NCBI GenBank assembly: GCA_026389315.1 | Contig: JAPLIC010000065.1 | Span: 1 to 64,000, forward strand | DNA from: Cyanobacteriota bacterium | Lineage (GTDB): Bacteria; Cyanobacteriota; Cyanobacteriia; PCC-6307; Cyanobiaceae | Direction of reading: 5' to 3' | Length of the DNA: 64,000 nt | Shown here: positions 33,900-42,936 of the stretch, piece by piece | Layout: every line of letters starts with the position of its first letter | Numbering within the stretch: position 1 is the stretch's first letter | Made by a program: the position numbers and the translations under genes | Notes under the pieces: generated by a model | Told to the model about the DNA's origin: nothing | Database searches by the model: none | The model's input: only the letters and a program-made list of their open reading frames with translations

Positions 33900-36800
33900 T
33901 CAGATCGCCACCGGCTCGGTGAGCTGCTTCAGGGCCAGGAGCTGCCAACGCCGACAGGCGGCCGGTGAGGAGCGATAGAACTGATCCCAAGCCTGGGCCT
34001 TGTGCAGACCGTATTCCGTTGCGGGGGTCGACGGATGGAGTTCCTGCCAGCCCACACGCACCGCATGGCCGATCACCACGTCCATGGCCAGGTCATCGTC
34101 AAACTGCACCTGGGGGTTGGCGGCCACGAAGGCCATCAAGGTCAGCAGAGTTTCGGTGCAGAGCTGGCGGTACTCCGAGGCTTCGATTTTGCTGAGCAGG
34201 TGATCAACGAGAGCGGCGAAGTTGCGTTCGCCCGGGGTTTTCTCACTCAGCAGGGGCGCACTTTCGAGCCGGTTACGGCGCTCCAGCTTGTCGCCAATGA
34301 CGATGCCCCGGCAATGGTGCAGCAGGTCCCAGATACCGGCGTAAAAGTCGCGCGGCACCCTTTGCAAGGCCCCCAATCGCAGGCGGTGCTGCAGCCAGCA
34401 GCCCCCCTTGGGCAGCTCGTCCAGTGGGTTGGGCACCTCCCAACGCACCCGGCCCCGCAGGTGGAGTTGTTCCTTGCGCTGCAAGGAGGCCTGGGCATGT
34501 TCGACATCGGCGAGCACGGCCCGCAGCCGTCGCCGGATCCCATGGGGCGCTTCAGCGCAGAGTTGGTCATAGGCCTCGATCGGGCTGAGGTTGGCTTCGG
34601 CCGCCAGCTCGCCGGTGAGCAACAGCAGCAGCTGGCCCAGCTGCAGGGTGAGGCTGCCACTGAGCAGGTTGGGTTCGAGGCGGGCCAGGCCGTCCAGGGC
34701 CAGCAGCAACTCCTGCTGCAGCATCCATTCCCGTCCGTCCTCACCCCCAAAGCGGCGAATCATGGCGGCGATGGTGCGGCTGCCTTGGGGTTGGGTGATC
34801 AGGGACTCGTTGGTGTAATTACGGCCGACGACCACCTGCTTCTGCCGCACCAGCAGGTCCGTAAGGGCGTCTTCTAGCTGGGGATGCACCAGGCCCATGG
34901 CTCCTGCCACCCGCCGCACCACACTCCAGTTCGCTTCGGCCAGGCCGCGGCGATAAAGCTCTTCCAGCAGGGTCATCAGGCTCACCGCCGCTCCGCCGAA
35001 GGGACCCTGGAGGCGGGCATTGGGCCCCAGGCGGCGCGCCAGTAACTCGAGCACCTCGGCCTGCTCCGGCAAGGAGGTGCTCTGCCAGAGACGCGCCACC
35101 AGGGCGGCCACCGGAATGTCCTCCAACTCCTGTTCCTGGCGTGCCGTCAGGGGCTGCTGGTTGATGCTGGCTGGCAGCAGGGTGTGGCCCTGGGGCCAGA
35201 GGCTGCAGGCGGCGACCGCGTGGGGGGGGAGATCGATCCAGCTGGCCTGGGCCCAGAGATCTTCGGGGCTGGCGAGTCGCACCGGCACCCCCTCCAGCAA
35301 GCCCTCGCGCAGCCGGCGGCCCAATTCGAAAAAGGCTTCCGGGTTGCGTTCGAACGGTGCTTGGGCCACCGGAATCAGCAGAATCGGCGAGCCGCTGCCG
35401 CGCCAGTGGCGCTGCAACAGCCTCAGTTCGCTTTGCACCGTGTCAACCAGCTGGAGGGCGTCGTCCACCAGATAGAAGGTGTTGTCATCCAGCACGCTGG
35501 GGAGGAAGGCAATCGCCTCCCCCTCGTGGTGGTAGATGCGCGCCGTCGCCATGGTCTCCATGCGGACCGCTGGATGGCCACTCAGACCCAGCCGCGGGTT
35601 GGCGCCAACGCTGGCCATGCGTTGGGCCAGCTCCCGCGCCGAGGTGATCCGCACCGCTGGGATCAATTCACCGGGCCCAGCCCGTTCCCGCAGCACCGGC
35701 AAGTCCGCTGCCGTCAGCAGGGTGGCGATGGTGTCATCCGCCGGCACCAGCGCCACCAGCACCCGGTCGGCCCCGGGGCCGGCCCCGAAACGGCGGCCAA
35801 TCGGATCGAGGTCCTCCGGCAAGATCAGGCCCGCCAACAGCAGATCCGCCAGCCAGGTGAGGCTCTGGGTCCAGAGCAGGGGCACGTTTTCGTTGGGCAC
35901 CCGGGCCTGACTGCCTGGGCTGCGCCGCTCGGCGGGGATGGCGGCTGCCGGCACCAGGTACAACTCGGGCAGCAGGTCCACACCATTCACCGTCACGCTC
36001 AGCTCGCTGAGCCGCTGCCGCCATTGGCGCGCTTCGTCCCAACGCTCCTCGCAGCAGGCGGTGATCAGCTCATAGGCCAGAAATAACGGCCATTCGCATT
36101 CGATGTGCTCGAACTGGGCCAGCTCCTCCCGCTCGTAGTGAAGGCGGGTCACGTCCTCGATCAGGGTCTGGTGCCCATCACGGCGGAAGCGTTTGTAGCC
36201 ATAGGCCCCACCCAGCTCGCGCCGGATCTTCTCGCGGGTCCGCCGCACCAGCTCTGGATCTTCCACGGCCCAGGCCGGGTAGCCGATGATCGAAAGGCAA
36301 GCACTGTCCACCTCCTTGCTGGCGGACTCCCTCGGCAGCAGGCCGCTGAGGGCCCGCCGCAGCCGCACGATGGCGTCCTGGGGGATGATCAGACAGCAGC
36401 TGCCATCGCCATGGGGGCCATAGAGATCGAGGTTTTCCAAGGCTTCCAGAGCCGCCTTGACCATGCCAATCGAGCTGGCGTTGCGCTCTGGCAGGCCATG
36501 GTTGCCCTTGTCACCCCGTTCCCAGATGCCGTAGTCGGCGACCCGGTAGGCCCGGGCCACGTAGTACACCAGGTTTTGGATGAAGTCCCGCTCGTGGTGA
36601 TTGCGCACCACCACCAAGCCGGAGCGGGTCAGCTGGGCCAGCTGCAGCAGGAAGACCGCCGTGGCATCCAGCTGCAGATGGCCCCAGCCGTCATCGGCCA
36701 CAACGGATTCGCCGCTGCTGGAATCGAATTTGGCGTGCAGGGCATCGAGCGGATCCAGGCTGGTTTTGAACCGTTCGACCTTGCTGCCCTGGCGCATCAT

Positions 36801-37115
36801 GGCGTTGAGCAGCCCGCGCATCAGCTGCAGCACCCGCTGCTCCAGTTCGTAGGCCCGGCGGGCCGAAGCTTGCTGGCGGCGGTAGGCGAGGGCCAGCCCC
36901 CAGACGCATTGAATCGAATAGACGCAGTCCCGCACCCAGGCATCGGCGTAGTTGCCGTGAATCGTGTTGGCGGTGCTGGCCGGCAACAGGCCGCTCACCG
37001 GGTGTTGCCGCTCGATCACGACGGCCTCAATCTGAGCGTCCAGCTCGTGAAGCACCTCTGCGGCACTTCGCGATGGCGCGGCGGTGGGTGAGGGGGTGGA
37101 ACCGCTGCGTGGCAT
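33900..37115 (-). CDS. phosphorylase-kinase alpha/beta-like, GH15-fold protein
   Basis: The 1071-residue product begins (from ATG 37115) with a GH15-type (alpha/alpha)6 domain: NTIHGNYADAWVRDCVYSIQ near residue 50, then VADDGWGHLQLDATAVFLLQ and SIIGYPAWAVEDPE, as in the regulatory subunits of eukaryotic phosphorylase kinase. The C-terminal 600 residues are helical repeats. Cyanobacterial homologues are known only as uncharacterised GH15/PHK-like proteins and may regulate glycogen metabolism. The start at 37184 would overlap the divergent gene's promoter, so 37115 is chosen. Confidence 0.8.
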   Translation of the reverse strand: MPRSGSTPSPTAAPSRSAAEVLHELDAQIEAVVIERQHPVSGLLPASTANTIHGNYADAWVRDCVYSIQCVWGLALAYRRQQASARRAYELEQRVLQLMRGLLNAMMRQGSKVERFKTSLDPLDALHAKFDSSSGESVVADDGWGHLQLDATAVFLLQLAQLTRSGLVVVRNHHERDFIQNLVYYVARAYRVADYGIWERGDKGNHGLPERNASSIGMVKAALEALENLDLYGPHGDGSCCLIIPQDAIVRLRRALSGLLPRESASKEVDSACLSIIGYPAWAVEDPELVRRTREKIRRELGGAYGYKRFRRDGHQTLIEDVTRLHYEREELAQFEHIECEWPLFLAYELITACCEERWDEARQWRQRLSELSVTVNGVDLLPELYLVPAAAIPAERRSPGSQARVPNENVPLLWTQSLTWLADLLLAGLILPEDLDPIGRRFGAGPGADRVLVALVPADDTIATLLTAADLPVLRERAGPGELIPAVRITSARELAQRMASVGANPRLGLSGHPAVRMETMATARIYHHEGEAIAFLPSVLDDNTFYLVDDALQLVDTVQSELRLLQRHWRGSGSPILLIPVAQAPFERNPEAFFELGRRLREGLLEGVPVRLASPEDLWAQASWIDLPPHAVAACSLWPQGHTLLPASINQQPLTARQEQELEDIPVAALVARLWQSTSLPEQAEVLELLARRLGPNARLQGPFGGAAVSLMTLLEELYRRGLAEANWSVVRRVAGAMGLVHPQLEDALTDLLVRQKQVVVGRNYTNESLITQPQGSRTIAAMIRRFGGEDGREWMLQQELLLALDGLARLEPNLLSGSLTLQLGQLLLLLTGELAAEANLSPIEAYDQLCAEAPHGIRRRLRAVLADVEHAQASLQRKEQLHLRGRVRWEVPNPLDELPKGGCWLQHRLRLGALQRVPRDFYAGIWDLLHHCRGIVIGDKLERRNRLESAPLLSEKTPGERNFAALVDHLLSKIEASEYRQLCTETLLTLMAFVAANPQVQFDDDLAMDVVIGHAVRVGWQELHPSTPATEYGLHKAQAWDQFYRSSPAACRRWQLLALKQLTEPVAI

Positions 37116-37174
37116 CAAATCTGACCTTGATTCCTGATCGCAGCCATAGATTCTCCACTGCCGGTGCCTCCCCC

Positions 37175-37903
37175 ATGGCAGCAACGATCACTTCCCCGCG
37201 TCGCAGCCGTGTTCTTGGGGTTCCCGTCAACATCGAGCCCGATTGTCTGGAGGCGGCCCTTGCCCTGCATCGGCGCGGGGGTGGGCAGGTGGTCACCCTC
37301 AACGCCGAGATGACCATGGCGGCGCGGGCCGATCGGGCCCTGGGCTCCGTCATGGAGCAGGCCGATCTGGTGATTCCCGATGGGGCCGGCGTGGTGTGGG
37401 CCCTGGGGCGCCAGGGCTACCGGGTGCGCCGCTGCCCCGGCATTGAACTGGCCCGGGCCCTGCTGGAGCAGGCCCCGGCGGCGGGCTGGCGGGTGGCCCT
37501 GGTGGGCGCTAGCCCGGCGGTGATGGCGAGCCTCAAAGCCCGGCTGGAGCAGGAGATTCCCAGGCTCCAGATCGTCCTCAGCAGCCATGGTTATCTGTCG
37601 CCCGACCAGGCGAGGGCCCTGGACCATCAGTTGCAGCTGAGCCGTCCTGACCTGATTCTGGTGGCCCTGGGGGTGCCCCGCCAGGAAGTCTGGATCCAGG
37701 AGCGGCCCCGCCCCCGCACGGGTTTGTGGATGGGGGTCGGCGGTAGTTTCGATGTCTGGGCCGGTGCCAAAAAAAGGGCCCCGCAATGGATGGGGGCCCT
37801 GCAGATCGAATGGCTGTTTCGGCTGGTTCAGGAGCCTGCTCGCTGGCGGCGCATGCTGTCGCTGCCTCAGTTTGCCTGGGCCGTACTGCGCGAGAAACGC
37901 TGA
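37175..37903 (+). CDS. WecB/TagA/CpsF family glycosyltransferase
   Basis: The 242-residue product starts at ATG 37175 and reads VLGVPVNIEPDCLEAALALH, then VVTLNAEMTMAARAD, DLVIPDGAGVVWALG, and LILVALGVPRQEVWIQE near residue 160, with GVGGSFDVWAGAKKRAPQWM after it. The Asp in IPDGAG is the likely catalytic base. Family members transfer ManNAc-type sugars to lipid-linked intermediates. The gene converges on psbK with a 5-bp gap. Confidence 0.88.
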   Translation: MAATITSPRRSRVLGVPVNIEPDCLEAALALHRRGGGQVVTLNAEMTMAARADRALGSVMEQADLVIPDGAGVVWALGRQGYRVRRCPGIELARALLEQAPAAGWRVALVGASPAVMASLKARLEQEIPRLQIVLSSHGYLSPDQARALDHQLQLSRPDLILVALGVPRQEVWIQERPRPRTGLWMGVGGSFDVWAGAKKRAPQWMGALQIEWLFRLVQEPARWRRMLSLPQFAWAVLREKR

Positions 37904-37908
37904 CGGTT

Positions 37909-38079
37909 TCAGCGAAAACCGACAGAGGCCTGCCAAACAAAAGCCAGCAGCAGGAAAAACAACGGAATGATCGGCAGAATGTCGACCAGGGGGCCAAAGG
38001 CTTGGTAGGCCTCTGGAAGTTGACCCAAAAGATGGAGGGAGGCGGGAGCCGACAGGGAGGCCAGCAGGGGGAAAGCCAT
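37909..38079 (-). CDS. psbK: photosystem II reaction center protein K
   Basis: The 56-residue precursor has a mature part ([20 protein letters not shown] followed by [16 protein letters not shown]) that is nearly the PsbK consensus: a short lumenal start and one membrane helix. The first about 19 residues are the propeptide. ATG 38079 has AGGA just upstream and gives the normal precursor length. PsbK sits at the edge of PSII near CP43. It follows tgt by 41 bp, an order common in marine and freshwater Synechococcus. Confidence 0.96.
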   Translation of the reverse strand: MAFPLLASLSAPASLHLLGQLPEAYQAFGPLVDILPIIPLFFLLLAFVWQASVGFR

Positions 38080-38120
38080 GGGTCCTGGGGCCTGTTGGCC
38101 CTTCTCACGATGGCTGGAAC

Positions 38121-39272
38121 TTACCACGTGTGGGCGGCCGGGGAGGCCGGCTCCCAGGGAGCGAAATCCTCTGCAAAACAGCCCTCGGCGATGGCTCGGG
38201 CCATGGCGTCGCTGAAGCGCAACAGGGTGGTGAGATTGTGCAAGCTCAGCAGCGTGCGGCCCAGCATCTCCTCACTGCGCAGCAGATGGTGGAGATAGGC
38301 GCGGCTGTGCTGGCGGCAGGCCAGACAATGGCAGCGGTCATCCAGGGGGGTGTGGTCTTCGCGGAAGCGAGCGTTGCGCAGGTTCCAGCGTTCGCCGCCC
38401 ACCAGGGCACTGCCATGGCGACCCAGCCGGGTCGGCAGCACACAATCGAACAGGTCAAAACCCTGGGCCACGGCAATCGCAAGCTCCCGCAGGCTGCCAA
38501 TCCCCATCAGGTAGTGGGGCTTGGCTTCAGGCAACACCGGCCCAAGCAGGCGCACGATGCGGTGCATTTCCGCCACCGGTTCGCCGACGCTGACCCCACC
38601 GACGGCGATGCCGGGCAGATCGAGGGCCGCCACCCGCTGGGCTGAATCAAGGCGCAGGGCGGGGAAGCAGCCCCCCTGCACGATGCCGAACAGGGCCTGC
38701 CCGGCGCCGCTGTGCCCGCTGCCGCAGTGCTCGGCCACGCAGCGATCCAACCAGAGGTGGGTGCGGCGGCAGGCTTCGGCCACCTCACTCTCGCTGGCCG
38801 GATAGGGCGGACACTGGTCAAAGGCCATGGCCACATCGGCCCCCAGGGCCCTCTGAATCCGCATCGACGATTCCGGGCTCAACGTGTGCCGGGATCCATC
38901 CCGGGGGGATTGAAACAGCACCCCCCCATCGTCGATGCGATTGATGGCCGCCAGGCTGAAGACCTGGAAGCCGCCCGAATCGGTGAGCAGTGGCCCCGAC
39001 CAGCCCATGAAGCGATGCAGCCCTCCCGCTGCCGCCACCAGCGCTTCGCCCGGCTGCAGATGCAGATGAAAGGTGTTGGCCAGCACCATCTGGGCGCCGG
39101 TTTCGGCCAGTTGGGGCGTGCTGATGCCCTTGACGGTGGCGGCGGTGCCCACCGGCATGAAGCGCGGCGTGTTGACGACGCCATGGGGGGTGTGGAACTG
39201 ACCGCAGCGGGCCCGGGTCTGGCCACAGCGGGCCGACACCGTGAAAGAGAAGGATGGGGGCTGGGAGATCAA
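38121..39272 (-). CDS. tgt: queuine tRNA-ribosyltransferase (tRNA-guanine transglycosylase)
   Basis: The 383-residue enzyme swaps guanine-34 for preQ1 in tRNAs with a GUN anticodon. Seen are the N-terminal substrate loop [15 protein letters not shown], the catalytic Asp in [12 protein letters not shown] near residue 95, the second Asp in [11 protein letters not shown], and the zinc site [17 protein letters not shown] near 319-335. Its length is standard. It is upstream of psbK on the same strand. Confidence 0.96.
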   Translation of the reverse strand: MISQPPSFSFTVSARCGQTRARCGQFHTPHGVVNTPRFMPVGTAATVKGISTPQLAETGAQMVLANTFHLHLQPGEALVAAAGGLHRFMGWSGPLLTDSGGFQVFSLAAINRIDDGGVLFQSPRDGSRHTLSPESSMRIQRALGADVAMAFDQCPPYPASESEVAEACRRTHLWLDRCVAEHCGSGHSGAGQALFGIVQGGCFPALRLDSAQRVAALDLPGIAVGGVSVGEPVAEMHRIVRLLGPVLPEAKPHYLMGIGSLRELAIAVAQGFDLFDCVLPTRLGRHGSALVGGERWNLRNARFREDHTPLDDRCHCLACRQHSRAYLHHLLRSEEMLGRTLLSLHNLTTLLRFSDAMARAIAEGCFAEDFAPWEPASPAAHTW

Positions 39273-39383
39273 GGGGGCAGCGCTGGGGGCGCGGCGGCCG
39301 GAGGGCCGAGGCTAGGGGCAGGCCGGCGCCTGCAAGGCTGGGGCTCCTGCGCCAGGGTGGGCCCCCTTGGCGCCACCACCCGC

Positions 39384-40265
39384 TTGGCCCCTCACTTTCG
39401 TTTTGGACCCCGTTTTGGTCCCCGTCATGGGCGCCGTCATGGGCGCCGTTCCGGGGTTGGTTCCGGGCCCCGTTCGCCAGGGTGGCTGCGGGATCTGGCC
39501 GGGGCCTGGATCTTCTATTCGGTGCTGCCCGGTTGGTCCCGCATCGCTCCCCGTTTTGAGCGCATCGCCCGGTTTGCCCCCTGGGTGGCCGTGGTGCTCG
39601 GCCTCCTGCAAGCCGGACTTTGGGCCCTGCTGGAGGGGCGGGTGCCGCTGCTGACCCAGGTGGCGCTGGTGCTGGCCCTGGGCCTGCTGCTCAGTGGCGG
39701 TCTGCACATGGATGGGGCAATGGATACGGCCGATGGATTGGCTGCTGGTGATCGCTTGCTTGAGGCCATGCGGGATAGCCGCATTGGCGCCAGCGGCGCC
39801 CAGGCCCTTGTGCTGCTGCTGCTGCTCAAGGCCGCGGCCCTGGCCAGCCTGGGCCCCAGCGTGCCGTTCGTGCTGCCCTGGGCGGCCTTCTGGAGCCGGG
39901 TTGCACCCCTGGTGGCGATCGACCGCTTCCCCTCCTTGCGGCCCGATGGCGGCGGCGCGTTGCATCGCCGCCATTGGGCGGGATTGGCCGTGGAACTTCG
40001 GCCGGCGTTGCTGCTGCTGGTGCTGCTGCTGGTGCCAACCTGCCGCCAAGGCTGGCCGGCCGCGGGTCTATGGGGTTGGCTGCCAGCTGGGCTGGTGCCG
40101 CTTTGGCTGGGCCGGCGCCTGGGGGGCCACAGCGGCGACAGCTATGGAGCCTGCGTGGAATGGAGCGAAACCCTGGCGTTGCTCCTGGCGGCAGCGGTCT
40201 GGCTTGGGTGGGGGACGGGCGCTCTGGCTCAGATTGAAAGCACAGGCAGAGTCTGGATGGGCTGA
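39384..40265 (+). CDS. cobS: adenosylcobinamide-GDP ribazoletransferase
   Basis: The membrane enzyme joins alpha-ribazole to adenosylcobinamide-GDP in the last steps of vitamin B12 synthesis. Motifs are LRDLAGAWIFYSVLPG at the start of the domain, GGLHMDGAMDTADGL, MRDSRIGASG and GGHSGDSYGACVEWSE. The start is uncertain: the frame is open far upstream and the domain begins near 39475. TTG 39384 is the closest candidate, and it adds an Arg/His/Gly-rich stretch made of 12-bp repeats (39399-39449). The stop overlaps the convergent kinase gene by 37 bp. Confidence 0.82.
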   Translation: MAPHFRFGPRFGPRHGRRHGRRSGVGSGPRSPGWLRDLAGAWIFYSVLPGWSRIAPRFERIARFAPWVAVVLGLLQAGLWALLEGRVPLLTQVALVLALGLLLSGGLHMDGAMDTADGLAAGDRLLEAMRDSRIGASGAQALVLLLLLKAAALASLGPSVPFVLPWAAFWSRVAPLVAIDRFPSLRPDGGGALHRRHWAGLAVELRPALLLLVLLLVPTCRQGWPAAGLWGWLPAGLVPLWLGRRLGGHSGDSYGACVEWSETLALLLAAAVWLGWGTGALAQIESTGRVWMG

Positions 40266-41386
40266 GCCGTGGGTTGGGGCGGCAGGCTGAGGCGAAAAGC
40301 ATTGCCTCCTTCGGGCAGGCTTGGGTCGACGTTTTGGGGGGGGACCACGAGTTCGAGTTCGCCGCCGAGGCCCCGGGCCAGGTCACGGGCCAGGGCCAGC
40401 CCGATGCCAGTGCCTGGAAGCGACAGGCCGCGGCGGCCCCGCTCGCCCCGTTCGAAAATGGTTTCCCGCTCGTCGGCCTCAATCGCCTCACCTCCGTCCC
40501 AGACGGTGAGGCTGGGACCGCCCCTGGCCCCGACCCCGCAGTGCAACCCCAGGGGGCAACCGGCCGGGCTGTAGCGGAAGGCATTTTCCAGCAAATTGGC
40601 CAGGATCTCGGCCACGGAGCCACTGTCTCCGCGCCAGGAAGGCAGATGGACAGGTCCGTGCCACTGGCGGCCCTGCAGGCTGGCGGTGGCTTCCGCACGC
40701 CGCAGCAGGGGGAGCAGGGGGCCGGCCAGATCCACGCCGCCGGGTCCCGTGAGCAGGGGGGGCAACAGCAGGGGCTGGGCGGTGGCGGCGGCGGTCAGCA
40801 GGGCGTCGGGGCGGGCGAGATCGCTGATGGCCTCCACGTAGCGGTTGAGTTGTTGTTCTTCGTTGAGCAGGCCCTCGACCAGGGGGCGGTTTTTGATGTC
40901 CTGTTCCAGCCGGCGCAGCAGCAGGTGACCGAAGGTGCGCAGGGCCGAGAGGGGGTTGCGCAGCTGATGCACCAAAAGCCGCAGATGTTCCTCCCTGGCT
41001 AGCAGTCGGGCCTCGAGTCGCTGCCGCTCGATGTCGATCCGCAAGGCCTCGGTCAGGGTCAGGGCCATGGCCTGGAGGCGCTGGCGCAGGCTTTCAGACC
41101 AAACGGTGCCCAGGGTTTCCACCTGGAGGGCCCCAAGTAGCAGGGGCCCATCCCGCAGGGGCAGCCAGCGTCGTTCTTCGGCAGGCACCCGCAGTTCACC
41201 GGTCCTGTCAGGAGCCGGCAGGGCACGACCGTCGCTGGGCCATTGGCCCACGGCCATCAGGGTGGGGTGGCCTTGGGGACCCTCGTGGGTCACATAGACC
41301 ACGAGCGAGCGCACATCCCGGCAATCCACCAGTTGGCCCAGTTGCCAGCGCAACAGCAATAAAAACCTTTCAGAGACTGGAATCAC
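40229..41386 (-). CDS. sensor histidine kinase, soluble with N-terminal GAF-like region
   Basis: From GTG 41386 the product is 385 residues. The H-box LVHQLRNPLSALRTFGHLL lies near residue 145, the N-box EILANLLENAFRYSP near 275, and the G-boxes are DGGEAIEADERETIFERGER and GTGIGLALARDLARGLGG. The first 130 residues resemble a GAF-type sensor with no membrane helix. The frame opens further to 41569, but these codons read poorly. The ligand and cognate regulator are unknown; no response regulator gene is adjacent. Confidence 0.85.
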   Translation of the reverse strand: MIPVSERFLLLLRWQLGQLVDCRDVRSLVVYVTHEGPQGHPTLMAVGQWPSDGRALPAPDRTGELRVPAEERRWLPLRDGPLLLGALQVETLGTVWSESLRQRLQAMALTLTEALRIDIERQRLEARLLAREEHLRLLVHQLRNPLSALRTFGHLLLRRLEQDIKNRPLVEGLLNEEQQLNRYVEAISDLARPDALLTAAATAQPLLLPPLLTGPGGVDLAGPLLPLLRRAEATASLQGRQWHGPVHLPSWRGDSGSVAEILANLLENAFRYSPAGCPLGLHCGVGARGGPSLTVWDGGEAIEADERETIFERGERGRRGLSLPGTGIGLALARDLARGLGGELELVVPPQNVDPSLPEGGNAFRLSLPPQPTAQPIQTLPVLSI

Positions 41387-41805
41387 CGACAGCCAACCCG
41401 AAGGGAAAAGCGCAAATCGCCAAAAAAGTTTCGGCGGGGCGATGCGAAAAGTGAAAAACGACGTAGCATGGAGGTATCGACCACTACTTCGCTGTTCTGG
41501 AGCAAGTTGGGTGTCGCCATCGGTGGCTAGCCACCTTCCTTCGATTCTGAGGTTGCATTCACTGTGCAACCGAAGCTACAGCAGAGGAAGAAGCCAGCCT
41601 TCTCAGTTCCGCCGGCCCCCATCGGGTCGGTGGAAGCGCCGATCGTGCCCAAGATTGCTTGAGGACGACAGATGTAATGGCCTCGATCCGGGCCTCGCCA
41701 TGGGCGTCTGGATCGGCCAGCCTTGGCGAACGTCCCCAGTTGGACTTTCGCCCCTGGTTTCTTCCCCCCCTGTACACCTTCAGCCTCCCTACCGGGAGTC
41801 CTGCC
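41387..41805. other. divergent intergenic region between the kinase and DUF3155 genes
   Basis: These 419 bp lie between divergent starts. Open frames cross it on both strands but show no family pattern. It probably holds both promoters and a long leader for the DUF3155 gene. I see no hairpin-plus-T-run or repeat in it. Confidence 0.4.
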
Positions 41806-42177
41806 ATGTCCAAGAAGCGCAAGCGGATCAGCCGTCGTCGTCTCGCCGGCCAACGGGTTCTCGCCCACGTTCCTACTTTCAATCTAGAGACCGGTTCCCA
41901 CAAACCTGTGACGGCAGCTCGTCGCTACATCGCCGAAGCCGACCTCATGGCCCCGGCGATTCTCAACGTCCGCCGCAACGAGCACACCACAGACCGTTTT
42001 TTCTGGGGGGAGAAGGGACTTTTCAGTGCGCAGTACGCCGAAGAAAATCATTTTCTCTTCCCTTCCCTGCGACTCATCGTTGATCGCATCGGCGAAGAAG
42101 TCCTCTTTGAAGGCATTGAAGCCCTCGCGGCCGATGACTGGGAGGAGATGGAGGAGTACGAGTACGCCTTCGTCTGA
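41806..42177 (+). CDS. DUF3155 domain protein
   Basis: The 123-residue product begins MSKKRKRISRRRLAGQRVLA, includes PVTAARRYIAEADLMAPAIL and NVRRNEHTTDRFFWGEKGL, and ends in an acidic tail (DDWEEMEEYEYAFV). This matches DUF3155, a cyanobacteria-specific family of unknown function. The very basic start and acidic end suggest nucleic acid or ribosome contact, but that is a guess. The ATG at 41806 is chosen because upstream codons are not part of the family. Confidence 0.88.
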   Translation: MSKKRKRISRRRLAGQRVLAHVPTFNLETGSHKPVTAARRYIAEADLMAPAILNVRRNEHTTDRFFWGEKGLFSAQYAEENHFLFPSLRLIVDRIGEEVLFEGIEALAADDWEEMEEYEYAFV

Positions 42178-42212
42178 ATCCTGTTCGTCTGAATCCCGAC
42201 GCTCCTAAGGCC

Positions 42213-42884
42213 CTAGCTCCAGTTCTGGGCCAGAAAAGCGCGTAGCTCCGGGAGGAGTTGGGGGTCAATGCCATGGCCCCCAGCGAAGCTGATCCGTTGC
42301 ACCTGGCCCCCCGCCCGCTGCACCAGGTCCTCGATCGCCTGGCTCGCCGCGACTGGAACCACAGGGTCTTGCTCGCCGTGGGTCAGCAACGTGCTGGCCT
42401 TGGGGTTCTTGGCTTGCCAACCTGGGTGAGGATAGCCGCTGCAGGCGATCAGGGCAGCCACCGGCAGTCCCTCGCCCAGGATCACATCCACGGCCATGGC
42501 AGCGCCCTGGGAGAATCCCAGCACCGCCGTGCGTTCGAGCGGCACGGTTTCGGCCAGATCTTGCAGTTGTTGCCGCAGCTTCGACCTGGCTGCACCCAGA
42601 CCGGGCCACTCCGGTTGTTGCAGGTCGTACCACTGCCTGCCGAAGCCGCCAGGGTGTGGTTCCGGTGCCCTCAGGGCCACCAGGCTGACCTCGTCAGCCT
42701 GGCCATCTTCCGCCAGAAGGGCGGTGCCCAGATCCAGCAGATCATCCGCGTCGGCTCCCCAGCCGTGCAGCAGCACCAGGCGCCGCTGCGGTTGGGCCGG
42801 TCCAAGCCGGATCGATTGACCATCGTCGTGGGGCGAATCGTGGGGCGAGTCGTGGGGCAAGTCCTGGGGCAAAAAGTTGGTCAT
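42213..42884 (-). CDS. alpha/beta hydrolase, carboxylesterase/phospholipase type
   Basis: From ATG 42884 the product is 223 residues. The nucleophile elbow is GFSQGAAMAVDV near residue 120, the catalytic Asp is in HGEQDPVVPV and the His in FAGGHGID, as in the small bacterial carboxylesterase family (YpfH-like). The N-terminus has three HDSP-type units from a 12-bp repeat at 42827-42870. It begins 52 bp from the divergent purH start. Confidence 0.85.
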   Translation of the reverse strand: MTNFLPQDLPHDSPHDSPHDDGQSIRLGPAQPQRRLVLLHGWGADADDLLDLGTALLAEDGQADEVSLVALRAPEPHPGGFGRQWYDLQQPEWPGLGAARSKLRQQLQDLAETVPLERTAVLGFSQGAAMAVDVILGEGLPVAALIACSGYPHPGWQAKNPKASTLLTHGEQDPVVPVAASQAIEDLVQRAGGQVQRISFAGGHGIDPQLLPELRAFLAQNWS

Positions 42885-42936
42885 GGCCTCTCGGCAGCTC
42901 CTGCTTAGGTTGGCCCCGATTCTGATCCCCGCCACC

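Noticed and set aside
39273..39475. cobalamin riboswitch upstream of cobS
   Set aside because: I looked for the conserved B12-box (GCCACTG) and found none in this stretch; the region looks like coding-type sequence with 12-bp repeats.
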